Shown here: piece after piece, positions 49,302 to 59,471 of the stretch
Position numbering within the stretch: the stretch's first letter is position 1
Layout: each line of letters begins with the position of its first letter
NCBI RefSeq assembly: GCF_001513785.1
Contig: NZ_LNQS01000008.1
Location: 496,001 to 560,000 of the forward strand
DNA: 64,000 nucleotides
DNA from: Rheinheimera sp. EpRS3
GTDB lineage: Bacteria > Pseudomonadota > Gammaproteobacteria > Enterobacterales > Alteromonadaceae
Direction of reading: 5' to 3'
Program-made: the position numbers and the translations under genes
Notes under the pieces: model-generated
Databases searched by the model: none
The model's input: the letters and a program-made list of their open reading frames with translations, nothing else
Told to the model about the DNA's origin: nothing

Positions 49302-49982
49302 TCAGCATTCCTGCAAGGCTTTGAGCACTTTAGAATGAAACTCACGGTGCTTCATTACCATCATCACGACAACGGATGCCACCATAAACATTATCGGATC
49401 GATAAACCAGGTTAACGCCGATAATGAAAAATAGATCGAACGCAAACCGTAGTTAAACGAGTGGCCGGCCTGATCAATTACTTTAGCAGCGCGGTTGGCA
49501 TATAACTTTTGGTCATCAGCAGTCATATCGCGGCCATCCGGTGCGGCACCAATTAATACGCCACAAAAACCATACTGGCGTAATGACCAGGTAAACTGGA
49601 AAAAAGCAAACACAAAGATAAACGCCAGCAATAATAGCTTCAGTTGTACCGCGCTTTCGCTGTAGCTGGCCCATGGCACCAGATTAGATAACATCAGGCT
49701 CAGCTTGTCTGCGGCTGTCATTACCGTTAGCAAACCCGCCAGGATCAGTAAGGTACTGGATGCAAAAAAAGTGACATTGCGCTCCAGCGTAGAAATAAGC
49801 CCGACATCGGCCATTTTGTTATCGCGCAGCAGCATCTTTTGCATCCAGTCGTTACGTTTACGCCGCAGCTCAAACGACAAACAAGACACCACTTTTGCAC
49901 GGCGTTTGGCAAATAATGTATAACCAATCCATAAGCCAAAAAACCAGATAACAGCAATTAAATCAATGGTACCGGCCATCAT
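49302..49982 (-). CDS. DUF599 family membrane protein
   Basis: 226-residue membrane protein with about four hydrophobic helices and a charged cytoplasmic loop (KRRAKVVSCLSFELRRKRND) typical of DUF599. Function unknown. Two consecutive ATG codons exist at the start; the second (49979) is better spaced from AGGAG. It lies 34 bases after rarD and may be in one transcript with it. Confidence 0.85.
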   Translation of the reverse strand: MMAGTIDLIAVIWFFGLWIGYTLFAKRRAKVVSCLSFELRRKRNDWMQKMLLRDNKMADVGLISTLERNVTFFASSTLLILAGLLTVMTAADKLSLMLSNLVPWASYSESAVQLKLLLLAFIFVFAFFQFTWSLRQYGFCGVLIGAAPDGRDMTADDQKLYANRAAKVIDQAGHSFNYGLRSIYFSLSALTWFIDPIMFMVASVVVMMVMKHREFHSKVLKALQEC

Positions 49983-50016
49983 AATGCTCCTTTATTGTGC
50001 CCGTTTTAAGCTTACG

Positions 50017-50925
50017 CTATTTTAGTTTTGCCTGCAGCCGGCGCTGGCGGTTAAATTGCCAGGCATCGGCGGTATACAGCAATAACGCCAGCCAAATTAA
50101 ACCAAAGGTAACAAAACGCTCTGCCGCAAACGGCTCGTGATACAGCCAGACACCAAACACAAACATAAAGCTTGGGCCTATGTACTGGAAAAAGCCCATA
50201 GTAGATAATTGCAAACGCCGGGCACCAGCAATAAAACACAATAACGGTACAGTGGTAACCAAACCCGCCGCCATCATATAGCCATTTAGCTGCCAGTTAT
50301 TGGCTAATAAATTTGCCGCACTGCTGTCGGCAAACTGCCACCAGTACCATAACGCCAACGGTAACAATAACAAAGACTCATAAAACAAGCCGGTAATCGC
50401 ATCTACCGCCAGTTTTTTACGCATCAAACCATAAATAGCAAAAGAGCCAGCCAATGTCAGCGCTATCCACGGCAGTGAGCCAAAGGTGATCAGCTGGATC
50501 AGCACGCCACTGGTGGCAAGCGCTACCGCCGCCCATTGCATTTTGCGCAGCCGCTCACCTAAAAACATCATACCCAGCAGCACATTAAGCAGCGGATTAA
50601 TGTAGTACCCCAGGCTGGCATCCAACATGTGGTGATTATTTACCGACCAGATAAACAGGCCCCAGTTGCCGCCCAGCAATAAAGCCGACAGCAACAGCCA
50701 GCCAAGCATTTTAGGCTGACGCAAAATAGCCAGTACTTTATCGCCCTGACGCAGCGCCAGCACAACCAGTAGCAACAAAACAAAAGACCAGACAATGCGG
50801 TGCAGCAGAATTTCTGTTGCCGGAATAAAATCAATCTGTTTAAAGTAAAGCGGGGCGACACCCCATAAACTGTAAGCACTGGCGGCGAAAATGCCCCCCA
50901 GTTTTTGTTCGCGACTTAACGACAT
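50017..50925 (-). CDS. rarD: RarD, EamA-type permease
   Basis: 302-residue drug/metabolite transporter superfamily protein with ten predicted helices and the RarD start (GGIFAASAYSLWGVAPLYFK). RarD proteins were linked to chloramphenicol tolerance, but the substrate is unknown. ATG 50925 was chosen since family sequence starts there; the longer frame has an unrelated Cys- and Pro-rich start. Divergent from recQ. Confidence 0.92.
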   Translation of the reverse strand: MSLSREQKLGGIFAASAYSLWGVAPLYFKQIDFIPATEILLHRIVWSFVLLLLVVLALRQGDKVLAILRQPKMLGWLLLSALLLGGNWGLFIWSVNNHHMLDASLGYYINPLLNVLLGMMFLGERLRKMQWAAVALATSGVLIQLITFGSLPWIALTLAGSFAIYGLMRKKLAVDAITGLFYESLLLLPLALWYWWQFADSSAANLLANNWQLNGYMMAAGLVTTVPLLCFIAGARRLQLSTMGFFQYIGPSFMFVFGVWLYHEPFAAERFVTFGLIWLALLLYTADAWQFNRQRRLQAKLK

Positions 50926-51108
50926 GCAGGCAGGCTCCGGTAAATGAGTCACTATTATACGCCCAAATAAGCACGGCCAGCATCTCACTTAACGGCTAAA
51001 ATTAGTCAGCCAACTAAACCATTGCAGCGGATAAGCTGAATTTATTGTTTCTGAGCACCGCGTTTGCCATTAGAATGGCGGCTTATTTTCGTTACCCGAT
51101 GGTATTAA

Positions 51109-52932
51109 GTGATAGACGATCTGCTGCCCCTGTTAAAACAAGCCTTTGGATACAGTGAATTCCGTGATGGCCAACTGGATGTGATCCAGGCTGCCTTGCA
51201 AGGTCAGGACAGCTTTGTGCTCATGCCAACCGGTGGTGGTAAATCGTTGTGCTATCAATTACCGGCATTATTGCTGCCGCAGATCACCTTAGTGGTATCC
51301 CCGCTGATGTCACTGATGAAAGACCAGGTTGATGCACTTCAGGCCAATGGTATTGCCGCTGAATTTATTAACAGCAGCCAAAGCCGCGAAGAAATACTGC
51401 AGGTATTTGCCCGGCTGCGCCGTGGTGAGCTAAAACTGCTGTACGTTGCCCCCGAGCGCCTGTTACAACCGCAATTTCTCGACCGCCTGCAAGATTTGGG
51501 TGTCAGCCTGTTTGCCATTGATGAAGCGCACTGTATTTCACAGTGGGGCCATGATTTTAGGCCAGACTATATGGCGCTGGCATTATTAAAGCAGCGTTTC
51601 CCAACCGTACCGGTAATGGCATTAACCGCCACAGCAGATGGCGCCACACGCCAGGATATTCTGCAACAGCTGAACCTGCAGCAGCCGTTAGTGCATCTGG
51701 GCAGCTTTGACCGGCCCAATATCCGCTACACGGTACAGGAAAAGTTTCGCCCGGTGGAACAACTGGTCAGCTATCTGCAACAGCAAGACGGCGCCAGCGG
51801 CATAGTGTATTGCGGCTCAAGACGTAAAGTAGATGAGCTTACCGAACAACTAAAACAGCGCGGTTTTAACGCTGCTGCTTACCACGCCGGCCTTAGCAGC
51901 GACGAGCGCAATAACGTACAGGATGCCTTTAAACGCGACGATTACCAGTTAATTGTCGCCACTGTCGCCTTTGGTATGGGGGTAAATAAATCGAATATTC
52001 GTTACGTGGTGCACTTTGAGCTACCCCGTACCATTGAAGCCTATTACCAGGAAACCGGTCGCGCCGGGCGTGATGGTGTGGCAGCCGAAGCCATGCTGTT
52101 ATTTGATCCGGCAGACATAGGCCGGATGAAACGCTGGCTGGACGCTGAAGAAAACGCCCAACGCGCTGAAGTGACCTGGCAGCGCTTTTTAGCCATGGCC
52201 GCCTTTGCCGAAGCGCAAACCTGTCGCCGCCTGGTGTTACTAAACTACTTTGGCGAAGCCCGGCAAACCCGCTGTGGCAACTGCGATATTTGCCTGCAGC
52301 CACCACAGCAATTTAACGGCACTGAACTGGCGCAAAAAGCCCTGTCCTGTGTTTACCGTGTTGGCCAGAGTTTTGGTATGCATCATGTTATTGATGTACT
52401 GCGCGGCGGCCAGAGCCAAAAAGTGCTGGAACTGGGCCACGACAAACTGTCAACCTGGGGTATTGGTAAAGAATTAAGCCATGATTACTGGCTGAGCATT
52501 TTGCGTCAGCTTATTCATTTTGGCTTGCTGCAGCAGGATATTACTGCGCATTCAGTATTAAAACTGCAACCGGCAGCCCGCCCGGTGCTGCGCGGCGAAA
52601 CCGAATTGTCGCTGGCCGTACCCAGATTGCAAAGCGTAAAACGCGAACCAGAGCGCCTGAGTAAACAGCAATATGACCGGGCTCTATTTGCCCGGCTTAA
52701 AACCCTGCGTAAACATATTGCCCAGCGCGACGATGTGCCACCTTTTGTGGTGTTCAGCGATGCCAGTTTAATTGAAATGTGCCAGCAGTTGCCAACAGAC
52801 AACCGCAGCCTGTTGGCGATATCAGGCGTTGGCCAGACAAAGCTGGCCCGTTATGGTGCTGACTTTATTGATGAGATCAGTGATTATCTGGCAGCTGATA
52901 ATCAGCCACCGGCCGGTAAGCTGGCAAAATAA
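51109..52932 (+). CDS. recQ: ATP-dependent DNA helicase RecQ
   Basis: 607-residue 3'-5' helicase. Helicase motifs: motif 0 [10 protein letters not shown], Walker [17 protein letters not shown] ([18 protein letters not shown]), TATAD, and [10 protein letters not shown]. The zinc-binding RQC region has [12 protein letters not shown] and CGNCDIC, and a C-terminal HRDC domain (about 525-600) is present. Start codon is GTG 51109. Its last 31 bases overlap the end of the cytochrome gene on the other strand. Confidence 0.96.
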   Translation: MIDDLLPLLKQAFGYSEFRDGQLDVIQAALQGQDSFVLMPTGGGKSLCYQLPALLLPQITLVVSPLMSLMKDQVDALQANGIAAEFINSSQSREEILQVFARLRRGELKLLYVAPERLLQPQFLDRLQDLGVSLFAIDEAHCISQWGHDFRPDYMALALLKQRFPTVPVMALTATADGATRQDILQQLNLQQPLVHLGSFDRPNIRYTVQEKFRPVEQLVSYLQQQDGASGIVYCGSRRKVDELTEQLKQRGFNAAAYHAGLSSDERNNVQDAFKRDDYQLIVATVAFGMGVNKSNIRYVVHFELPRTIEAYYQETGRAGRDGVAAEAMLLFDPADIGRMKRWLDAEENAQRAEVTWQRFLAMAAFAEAQTCRRLVLLNYFGEARQTRCGNCDICLQPPQQFNGTELAQKALSCVYRVGQSFGMHHVIDVLRGGQSQKVLELGHDKLSTWGIGKELSHDYWLSILRQLIHFGLLQQDITAHSVLKLQPAARPVLRGETELSLAVPRLQSVKREPERLSKQQYDRALFARLKTLRKHIAQRDDVPPFVVFSDASLIEMCQQLPTDNRSLLAISGVGQTKLARYGADFIDEISDYLAADNQPPAGKLAK

Positions 52933-53207
52933 GCGGCGATATTCGCCACATCAGCATCGGTTAACCCTGATGCCATTGGTGACATAATCGGGTTTTTCCG
53001 CTCACCATCGCGATAAGCCTTGATAGAGCTTTCCAGATATTTCACTTTTTGCCCGGCCAGGTTAGGGTAATCAGGAATAATCGAAATACCATTCGCGCCA
53101 TGGCAGGCGGCACATACTGCAGCCTTGGTTTTGCCGGCAGCGATGTCAGCCGCACTGGCCGCTCCTGCCAGCAAAAAAAGCCCGCATATCAGTATCAGTG
53201 GTTTCAT
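52902..53207 (-). CDS. Periplasmic class I cytochrome c
   Basis: 101-residue small cytochrome. Signal peptide is cut after AASA (near residue 19). The single heme site is CAACH (near 32-36), and the Met ligand is in NPIMSPMA (near 73-77). Size and the [16 protein letters not shown]-terminal helix fit the c5/c553 group that shuttles electrons to terminal oxidases or reductases. The gene converges on recQ and overlaps it by 31 bases. A possible FNR-like box lies about 80 bases upstream. Confidence 0.92.
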   Translation of the reverse strand: MKPLILICGLFLLAGAASAADIAAGKTKAAVCAACHGANGISIIPDYPNLAGQKVKYLESSIKAYRDGERKNPIMSPMASGLTDADVANIAAYFASLPAGG

Positions 53208-53286
53208 AATGTCTCCGTGTTGTTGTTTTCTTATCTAGTTATAACCTAAGTTGCTGCGTGCTCAAACCGGATAAACCACTCTTTAG

Positions 53287-53300
53287 CTGATCCGCATCAA
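53287..53300. promoter_or_regulatory. FNR-like box between cytochrome c and the GGDEF-EAL gene
   Basis: CTGAT-CCGC-ATCAA matches the FNR/ANR consensus TTGAT-N4-ATCAA at 9 of 10 fixed positions, in a 196-base divergent promoter region. Oxygen-dependent control of the cytochrome gene would be sensible, but one mismatch makes it tentative. Confidence 0.4.
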
Positions 53301-53403
53301 AACCACGCCAAACAATGTTTTTTGCTGACACCATAGCGTGGCATATGTTACTGTTCACAGCTCATTTCATTAACATTCCAACCTGCTGCGGAGAAAGCTG
53401 TCA

Positions 53404-56268
53404 GTGAGAACAGGCACTTACTGCTTATTGCTATTGATCTGGCTGTTTACCCTGCCTGCACATGCTTTTCATGCTGAAGTTAACATGCTAAACAGCCCGC
53501 TGCCAGAACAGCAGCAGTTGCAGCAGGTCTATTTTCAGGTTACGCCGTTGCAACTGGGCCTGGACGATATTTTAGCCGATCCGGAAAAACAGCATGCGTT
53601 TAGCTTACTGGCACCTTCACAACAGGTGTTGTTTGCCGAACATCAGGTAGTATGGCTATTTGCCCGCCTGCAAAATAACAGCCATCTGAAGCGACAAATG
53701 CTGCTGGAATATGACTTTCCGATGGCAGATAAAATTGAAATCTACCAGCGCAATAGCCAGACACAAGACATCCGCCTGCTTAGCCGCTCAGGCAATGATT
53801 ACCCCTACACAGAAAGGGCGTTACCCTATCGCAGCTATGCGGTTAGCCTGAACCTTGCCGCCCATGAGCAAACCGATATTTTTATCCGTATACAGGACGC
53901 CGCTATAGTACCCAGTGATTTACTGCTGTGGCGCTATACCAGCTTTATTGCCTACTCGCAAAAAGACGCCATACTGGATGGCCTGTTACAAGGCGTGCTG
54001 TTGCTGCTGGCATTTTATAATCTGGTACAGTTTTTCCGCTTAAAAGCAAAAAACTATCTGTACTACAGCGCCTTTTTTGTCAGCTTCGCACTGGTTATTG
54101 CCGTACTTAACGGCATGGCATTTGCGATGCTATGGCCCGGCCACCCCGAAGTAAACCAGGCCATTTTATATATCAGCGTGGGTACAGCACTATTGTGCCT
54201 GAACCTGTTTATTCATCATGCTTTACAGCATTTATACAGCCCGTTGTGGCGCTGGCTTAGCTACGCCAGCAGCTTTGCGGCTATGTTGCTGTTATTCAGC
54301 CCGTTATACGCCTCTGGCCCGTTGCGGATAGTGCTGTTGTTTCTGGCTTTGGCCTGGGTGCTTGGCAGCAATATTGTGCTGGCTGTCCGCTTTACTCTGG
54401 CCGGCCAGCCACAAGCCAGATCCTTTGTCTGGGCCTGTGTATTCACACTGTGCAGTGCGTTATTACTGACACTGAGCCAGGCCGGTTATCTGAACACCGG
54501 CTTTGACTGGCTATACCTGCTGCAACTATTAATGCTGTTCAGTCTGGCATTAACCAGCTTTGGCTTGCAAAAAATACCGCGCCAGTCCGACGCAAACTAC
54601 CTAACTCTCAGCCAGTTACAGCAGTATCATGATATTTTTCATAATGCTGTTGAGGGCATGTTTACCACCACTTTGGATGGCAAACTGTTAAATGCCAACA
54701 ACGCCCTGCTGAATATTCTGGGTTACCACACTCTGGATGAACTGAAGCAGGCCGTGAGCGACAGTGGTATGGCACGCTTTTATGCCGATCCAGCCGAGCG
54801 GCAAATGCTGATACGGCAGTTAGAGCTGGGCAGTAACAAAGGTTTTGAAATTCAGGGCTTACGCGCAGACAACAGCCCGTTCTGGGCGTTGATGTCGGCC
54901 AGGCTGGCCCGCTCAGTTAATGATCGCGATGCATTTGTGCACGGCTCTGTTATTGATATTACCGAACAAAAGCTGGCCCATGAACAACTGGCCTATCTGG
55001 CGAATCACGACAGCCTTACTGCACTGTACAACCGTTTTTACTTTGAACAGCAGCTACAGGCACTATGTCAGCAAGGCGGCGCTACGGCAGGCTGCATGCT
55101 GTATATCGATATAGATCAGTTTAAACTGATCAACAACAACTGCAGCCATAGTGCCGGTAATGCTTTGTTAAAGCAGCTCAGCGAAGTATTTAAACGCACT
55201 GTAGGTCATAACGGCCCGCTTGCCCGGCTCGACAGTGACGAGTTTGGTGTCTTGCTAACCGGCAAAAATGCCAATGAAGCCTTTGCTCTGGCTTACCGTA
55301 TGCTGGATGCGGTTAAAGAATTCCGTTTTATCTGGCAGGACAGCATTTACCCGATCAGTATCAGCATTGGTATTGCTGAAATCAGCGGTAATGATGTTGT
55401 CGCCGATGATGTGATTAAACAGGCCAATGCCGCCTGCAGTATCGCCAAAGACAAAGGCCGTAACCGTATTCAGCTGTTTGACAGCAACGATCTGGAAACC
55501 CAGCGCCATCAGGCAGAAATGCAATGGGTAGCGCAACTGCGTGATGCAATAGCACAAGACCGTTTTGTCCTGTATCAGCAACCTATTCAGTCGTTAAAGC
55601 AACAAAACAGTGGCATGCATTACGAAGTGTTGTTACGTCTGCACGGTGACGATAATACCCTGATCGGCCCCGGCAGCTTTCTTAGCTCTGCTGAGCGCTT
55701 CGGTTTAATGCCGCAAATCGACCTGTGGGTTATCCGCCATTACTTCCGCTGGTTGCAGCAAAATCCGCAGCATCTGCAACAACTGGAGCTTTGCTGTATT
55801 AATTTGTCTGGCAGCTCGCTGGTCGACAGTGGTTTTAAAGAACAGGTGCAGCAACTCTTTGCCGATTATCAAATCCCCTATCAGCGCATCTGTTTTGAAA
55901 TAACTGAAAGCGTGGCCATAGTGAACCTGCAAAACACGCTGAGCTTTATTCAGTTCTTCCGCGAGCAGGGCTGTTTATTTGCGCTGGATGATTTCGGCAG
56001 TGGCTTTTCATCTTACAGTTACCTGAAGCACTTTCCGGCCGATTTTATAAAAATTGACGGTCACTTTGTGCGTGACTTGCTGGACGACCAATACGACAAA
56101 GCCATAGTGAAATCTATCCATGAAGTAGCCAAAGCTGTGGGGATGCGAACTATTGCTGAATATGTTGAAACCGAAGCCGTACGCGACGCCCTGCAACTGC
56201 TGGGAGTAGATTATGTGCAAGGCTACGCCATAGCGCGCCCCTCGCCCCTGCTGACATTATCCATTTAA
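53404..56268 (+). CDS. 7TM-DISM, PAS, GGDEF and EAL signalling protein
   Basis: 954-residue c-di-GMP enzyme. Domains in order: signal peptide (cut near PAHA), periplasmic 7TMR-DISMED2 sensor (about 30-170), 7TM region (190-390), PAS (405-530), GGDEF (535-690) and EAL (705-950). The GGDEF signature is DSDEF (RLDSDEFGVLL), which makes cyclase activity doubtful. The phosphodiesterase part has EVLLRL in place of EALLRL, with later motifs intact (NLSGSS, ITES, DDFGSGFSSY, KIDG), so it is probably an active phosphodiesterase with a regulatory GGDEF. Start is GTG 53404. With the GEMM riboswitch in this window it points to c-di-GMP control. Confidence 0.93.
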   Translation: MRTGTYCLLLLIWLFTLPAHAFHAEVNMLNSPLPEQQQLQQVYFQVTPLQLGLDDILADPEKQHAFSLLAPSQQVLFAEHQVVWLFARLQNNSHLKRQMLLEYDFPMADKIEIYQRNSQTQDIRLLSRSGNDYPYTERALPYRSYAVSLNLAAHEQTDIFIRIQDAAIVPSDLLLWRYTSFIAYSQKDAILDGLLQGVLLLLAFYNLVQFFRLKAKNYLYYSAFFVSFALVIAVLNGMAFAMLWPGHPEVNQAILYISVGTALLCLNLFIHHALQHLYSPLWRWLSYASSFAAMLLLFSPLYASGPLRIVLLFLALAWVLGSNIVLAVRFTLAGQPQARSFVWACVFTLCSALLLTLSQAGYLNTGFDWLYLLQLLMLFSLALTSFGLQKIPRQSDANYLTLSQLQQYHDIFHNAVEGMFTTTLDGKLLNANNALLNILGYHTLDELKQAVSDSGMARFYADPAERQMLIRQLELGSNKGFEIQGLRADNSPFWALMSARLARSVNDRDAFVHGSVIDITEQKLAHEQLAYLANHDSLTALYNRFYFEQQLQALCQQGGATAGCMLYIDIDQFKLINNNCSHSAGNALLKQLSEVFKRTVGHNGPLARLDSDEFGVLLTGKNANEAFALAYRMLDAVKEFRFIWQDSIYPISISIGIAEISGNDVVADDVIKQANAACSIAKDKGRNRIQLFDSNDLETQRHQAEMQWVAQLRDAIAQDRFVLYQQPIQSLKQQNSGMHYEVLLRLHGDDNTLIGPGSFLSSAERFGLMPQIDLWVIRHYFRWLQQNPQHLQQLELCCINLSGSSLVDSGFKEQVQQLFADYQIPYQRICFEITESVAIVNLQNTLSFIQFFREQGCLFALDDFGSGFSSYSYLKHFPADFIKIDGHFVRDLLDDQYDKAIVKSIHEVAKAVGMRTIAEYVETEAVRDALQLLGVDYVQGYAIARPSPLLTLSI

Positions 56269-56393
56269 GCCTAACTATATTTCACCGCGCCTATTGCTGA
56301 TAGATTGAACAACTCAGTACAATGGCTCGGCGACATTTCGTCGCTCCTTAACAGGCAAACCCAAATTTATACTTATTTCGTTCGGAGTCTTTA

Positions 56394-56999
56394 ATGCAAC
56401 GGCTGCGTGAATTATCGCGTCGTGTTGAGGCTGTGTATGGCGAAATAGCGACAACGTTTTCAGCTTATCAGCAACAGCGTGGCTTAAATTGCCGCAGCGG
56501 CTGCGGTGAATGCTGCTTGCAACCGACGATAGAAGCGACGGTGCTGGAAATGTTGCCGCTGGCATTACACTTGTTTGATCAAGGTAAAGCAGAACAAACA
56601 CTGACACAACTCGAAGAGTTAACAGAGCCTCAGGGCTGTTTTTTTTATCAGAAGCTGTCCTTTGATGGCAAACAGGGCCAGTGCAGTGTGTATCAGCAGC
56701 GCCCCAGTATTTGCCGCTTGTTTGGCGCCTCAGGCTATCGTGATAAACAGGGTAAAACCTCTTTGTCGGTGTGCAAGGTCATTAAAACTGATCGGCCGGT
56801 GCCGTATCAGGACACACTGATAGCGTTGGAATCTGATCCGCCACCGATGATGATCATGGCCAAAGAGCAGGTAAACGAACTGGATTATGAACTGGGTAAG
56901 CAACATTTGCCTATTAACGACGCGTTGCAACAGGCGCTTGAAAGAGTGTTATTTAAAGCCTGGTATAGCGGTATGAATGACGATCAGCAAATTGCCTGA
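56394..56999 (+). CDS. YkgJ-family cysteine cluster protein
   Basis: 201-residue protein with the YkgJ (CxxxCxxCC-type) cluster: CRSGCGECC near residues 34-42, CSVYQQRPSICRLFG near 101-115 and a later Cys in LSVCKV. These cysteines are thought to bind zinc or iron-sulphur; the function of the family is unknown. It follows the GGDEF-EAL gene after 125 bases, within which a small hairpin GCGAC/GTCGC occurs. Confidence 0.87.
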   Translation: MQRLRELSRRVEAVYGEIATTFSAYQQQRGLNCRSGCGECCLQPTIEATVLEMLPLALHLFDQGKAEQTLTQLEELTEPQGCFFYQKLSFDGKQGQCSVYQQRPSICRLFGASGYRDKQGKTSLSVCKVIKTDRPVPYQDTLIALESDPPPMMIMAKEQVNELDYELGKQHLPINDALQQALERVLFKAWYSGMNDDQQIA

Positions 57000-57007
57000 C
57001 CCGACGA

Positions 57008-57039
57008 TGTAACAGCAGCCAGATTTGGCTGCTGTTACA
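57008..57039. terminator. Perfect inverted repeat between convergent genes
   Basis: A 14-bp perfect stem (57008-57021 with 57026-57039) with a 4-base loop lies between the YkgJ-like gene and the oxidoreductase gene. It lacks a T tract, so it may end transcripts poorly or act as a transcript 3' stabiliser. Confidence 0.55.
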
Positions 57040-57049
57040 GCTTAACCTG

Positions 57050-58072
57050 TTAGTTCCAGCCTTCCAGCACCACTTTACCAATAGCGGTACCGCTTTCCAG
57101 CAGCAAGTGAGCCTGACGTAAATTATCGGCGTTAATACTGCCCATGGTTTGTTTTAGCGTGGTTTTAATCTGGCCCTGCTGAATAAGCCGGCTTAAATCG
57201 CTTAGCAGCTGATGCTGTGCGCTCATATCCGGCGTGCCGAACATGGCCCGGGTAAACATAAACTCCCAGTGCAGCGAAATACTTTTTTGCTTTAACGGCA
57301 TAATATCAATGCCGCCAACCGGATCGTCTATCAGCGCCAGCTTGCCCTGCGGCGCCAGCAATTGCACCAGCTCAGCATAATGCTGGTCGGTGTGGGTTAA
57401 ACTGGCAACATGGCTTACGCAGCTTAAATCCAGCGCTTTTAGCTGTGGCAGCAACGGCTGGCTGTGATCCAGCACGTAGTGGGCACCCAGCCCGGTTACC
57501 CATTGTTTGGTTTCCGGCCGGGATGCCGTAGCAATAATGGTTGCTGTGGTTAATTGCCGGGCCAGTTGCACCAGCACTGAGCCTACGCCACCGGCAGCAC
57601 CTGTTATCAGCAGCACAGGGCGCGGGTGCTTTAAACTGGGTTGCTGAATTTCCAGCCGGTCAAACAACAGCTCCCAGGCGGTAATAGCGGTTAATGGCAA
57701 GGCCGCGGCTTCAGCATAGCTTAAGTTCTCGGGCATTACTGCGGCCAGGCGTTCGTCCACCAGTTGCAGCTCGCTGTTGCTGCCAGGGCGGGTAAGTGAA
57801 CCGGCATAAAACACTTTGTCGCCCACTTTAAATAAACTGACGTCTTCGCCCACCGCGACTACTTCGCCTGCTGCGTCCCAGCCCAGCACTTTGTATTGAC
57901 CGGCTTCAGGCTGAACCCGCGTTCTGATTTTAGTATCTACCGGGTTAACTGATATTGCCTGCACCCGCACCAGAATATCCTGGCCACTGGCTAGCGGATC
58001 CGGCAGCTCAATATCAACCAGGGCTTGTGGATCGGTTGCCGCTAGTGACTGCTGATAACCTACTGCTTTCAT
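57050..58072 (-). CDS. Quinone oxidoreductase-like MDR protein
   Basis: 340-residue medium-chain dehydrogenase/reductase of the zinc-type alcohol dehydrogenase-like (TIGR02817) group. The N-terminal GroES-like domain has SVNPVDTKIR; the Rossmann motif is LITGAAGGVGSVLVQLAR (near 155). The usual catalytic zinc ligands are not evident, so it is likely an NADPH-dependent quinone or enone reductase. ATG 58072 begins the family sequence; an 18-codon upstream extension was dropped. It lies 28 bases after the response regulator gene, so it may share its transcript. Confidence 0.85.
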   Translation of the reverse strand: MKAVGYQQSLAATDPQALVDIELPDPLASGQDILVRVQAISVNPVDTKIRTRVQPEAGQYKVLGWDAAGEVVAVGEDVSLFKVGDKVFYAGSLTRPGSNSELQLVDERLAAVMPENLSYAEAAALPLTAITAWELLFDRLEIQQPSLKHPRPVLLITGAAGGVGSVLVQLARQLTTATIIATASRPETKQWVTGLGAHYVLDHSQPLLPQLKALDLSCVSHVASLTHTDQHYAELVQLLAPQGKLALIDDPVGGIDIMPLKQKSISLHWEFMFTRAMFGTPDMSAQHQLLSDLSRLIQQGQIKTTLKQTMGSINADNLRQAHLLLESGTAIGKVVLEGWN

Positions 58073-58100
58073 TTTTATTCTCCAAGTTTTGCTGCCTACC

Positions 58101-59471
58101 TTAATCTGCCAGTTGGTAGCGGTCAATTTTCTTTAGTAACCCCTGCCGGGATAACCCCAGTTGGCGTGCGGCCTGGCTCTTGTTACCGTTACATTGTTCA
58201 AGTGCTTGTTTAATCATGCGTATTTCTAATTGCTGCACTGCCTGGTCTAACAATTGTATCCCTGTTTCTGTTACCGCTTGAGTAGTGCCCGCAGTGCCGG
58301 CTTCGGGATGCAGCAAGCTGATATCAGCCATGCTGATAACTCCACCCTGTGCCACAGCAGCTACGCTTTCCAGCGTGTTTTTCAGCTCACGGATATTACC
58401 CGGCCAGTCGCGCTGTAAAAACCAGCTTAGTGCAGTGCTGTCCAGTTTTAAACGCTGGCCCTGCTGTTGCGATAACTGTTCAAGAAAGAACTGTAGCAGC
58501 AGCGGTATATCCTGGCTACGGCTGCTAAGCGCTACCGTTTCCAGCGTAATGCCTTTAATGCGGTAATATAAATCTTCGCGAAACAGCCCTTTTTGTACCA
58601 GTTGTGGCAAATTAGCATTGGTGGCAGAAATAAGCCGTAAATCAATTTTCTGTTGCTCACGGCCGCCAACCGGAAAAAAGGTGCCTTCCTGCAATACCCG
58701 CAATAGCTTAACCTGCATTGGCAAAGGCATCTCGCCAATTTCATCCAGAAATAAAGTACCGCCATCGGCCAGTTTCAGCAGGCCCGGCCGGTCTTTATCG
58801 GCACCGGTAAAGGCACCTTTAACATAACCAAACAGCTCGCTTTCCAGCAAGTCGGCCGGAATAGCGCCGCAATGCACAGACACAAAGGCCTGCTCCGCAC
58901 GCCGGCTCAGCTCATGCAGTGCGCGTGATACTACCTCTTTACCGGTACCGGATGGCCCGGTTACCAGTACCCGCACATCAGTGGGGGCAATACGTTGGAT
59001 CAGTGTACGCATAGCCTCCATTGCCGGTGATACGCCAATTAAGCGCTGCACAGCAGTGTTGGCCTGACGCTGCTGTTTTAGCTGGCTCAGCTCTTGCTCC
59101 AGCTGATGCTTACCCAATGCCCGTTTTATTACCACAGCCAGTAAATCCGGATCGACCGGCTTGGCAATAAAATCCCAGGCACCCAGCGCTATGGCATCCA
59201 GTGCCAGTTGCCGCTCGGCATGGCCGGTTAAAATAATTACCGGCCTTGAAATAAGCTCGGGCAAGGCCTGTAGTGTATGTTGCGGGTTAAATTCGGGCGG
59301 TAATGATAAATCCAGCAAAATTAAGTCAGCATCAAATTGCTGTAGGTGCTGGCGGGCAACGGTTAAATCGGCCGCCGTCACCACCTGATAACCGCTGTTT
59401 TCCAACCAGCTTTGTGCCAGTTGGCGAAATGCCGGTTCATCGTCAATCAGTAAAATACGGCCTTTATTCAT
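58101..59471 (-). CDS. NtrC-family sigma-54 response regulator
   Basis: 456-residue activator: receiver domain (about 1-120; acidic pair DDE near 10-12, phospho-acceptor Asp54 in ILLDLSLP), sigma-54 AAA+ domain (about 145-375; Walker A GPSGTGKE, the sigma-54 contact loop GAFTGA, GGTLFLDEIGEMP) and a Fis-type HTH (GNKSQAARQLGLSRQGLLKK) at the end. It needs phosphorylation and RpoN. The cognate kinase overlaps it by 8 bases. A sigma-54 promoter with paired upstream palindromes sits about 2 kb away in front of the bd oxidase genes, the most obvious target. Confidence 0.94.
   Translation of the reverse strand: MNKGRILLIDDEPAFRQLAQSWLENSGYQVVTAADLTVARQHLQQFDADLILLDLSLPPEFNPQHTLQALPELISRPVIILTGHAERQLALDAIALGAWDFIAKPVDPDLLAVVIKRALGKHQLEQELSQLKQQRQANTAVQRLIGVSPAMEAMRTLIQRIAPTDVRVLVTGPSGTGKEVVSRALHELSRRAEQAFVSVHCGAIPADLLESELFGYVKGAFTGADKDRPGLLKLADGGTLFLDEIGEMPLPMQVKLLRVLQEGTFFPVGGREQQKIDLRLISATNANLPQLVQKGLFREDLYYRIKGITLETVALSSRSQDIPLLLQFFLEQLSQQQGQRLKLDSTALSWFLQRDWPGNIRELKNTLESVAAVAQGGVISMADISLLHPEAGTAGTTQAVTETGIQLLDQAVQQLEIRMIKQALEQCNGNKSQAARQLGLSRQGLLKKIDRYQLAD

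Noticed and set aside
56314-56607. 97-codon minus-strand frame over the YkgJ-like gene
   Set aside because: Antisense shadow; the plus-strand frame has the diagnostic cysteine cluster and a domain of normal length.
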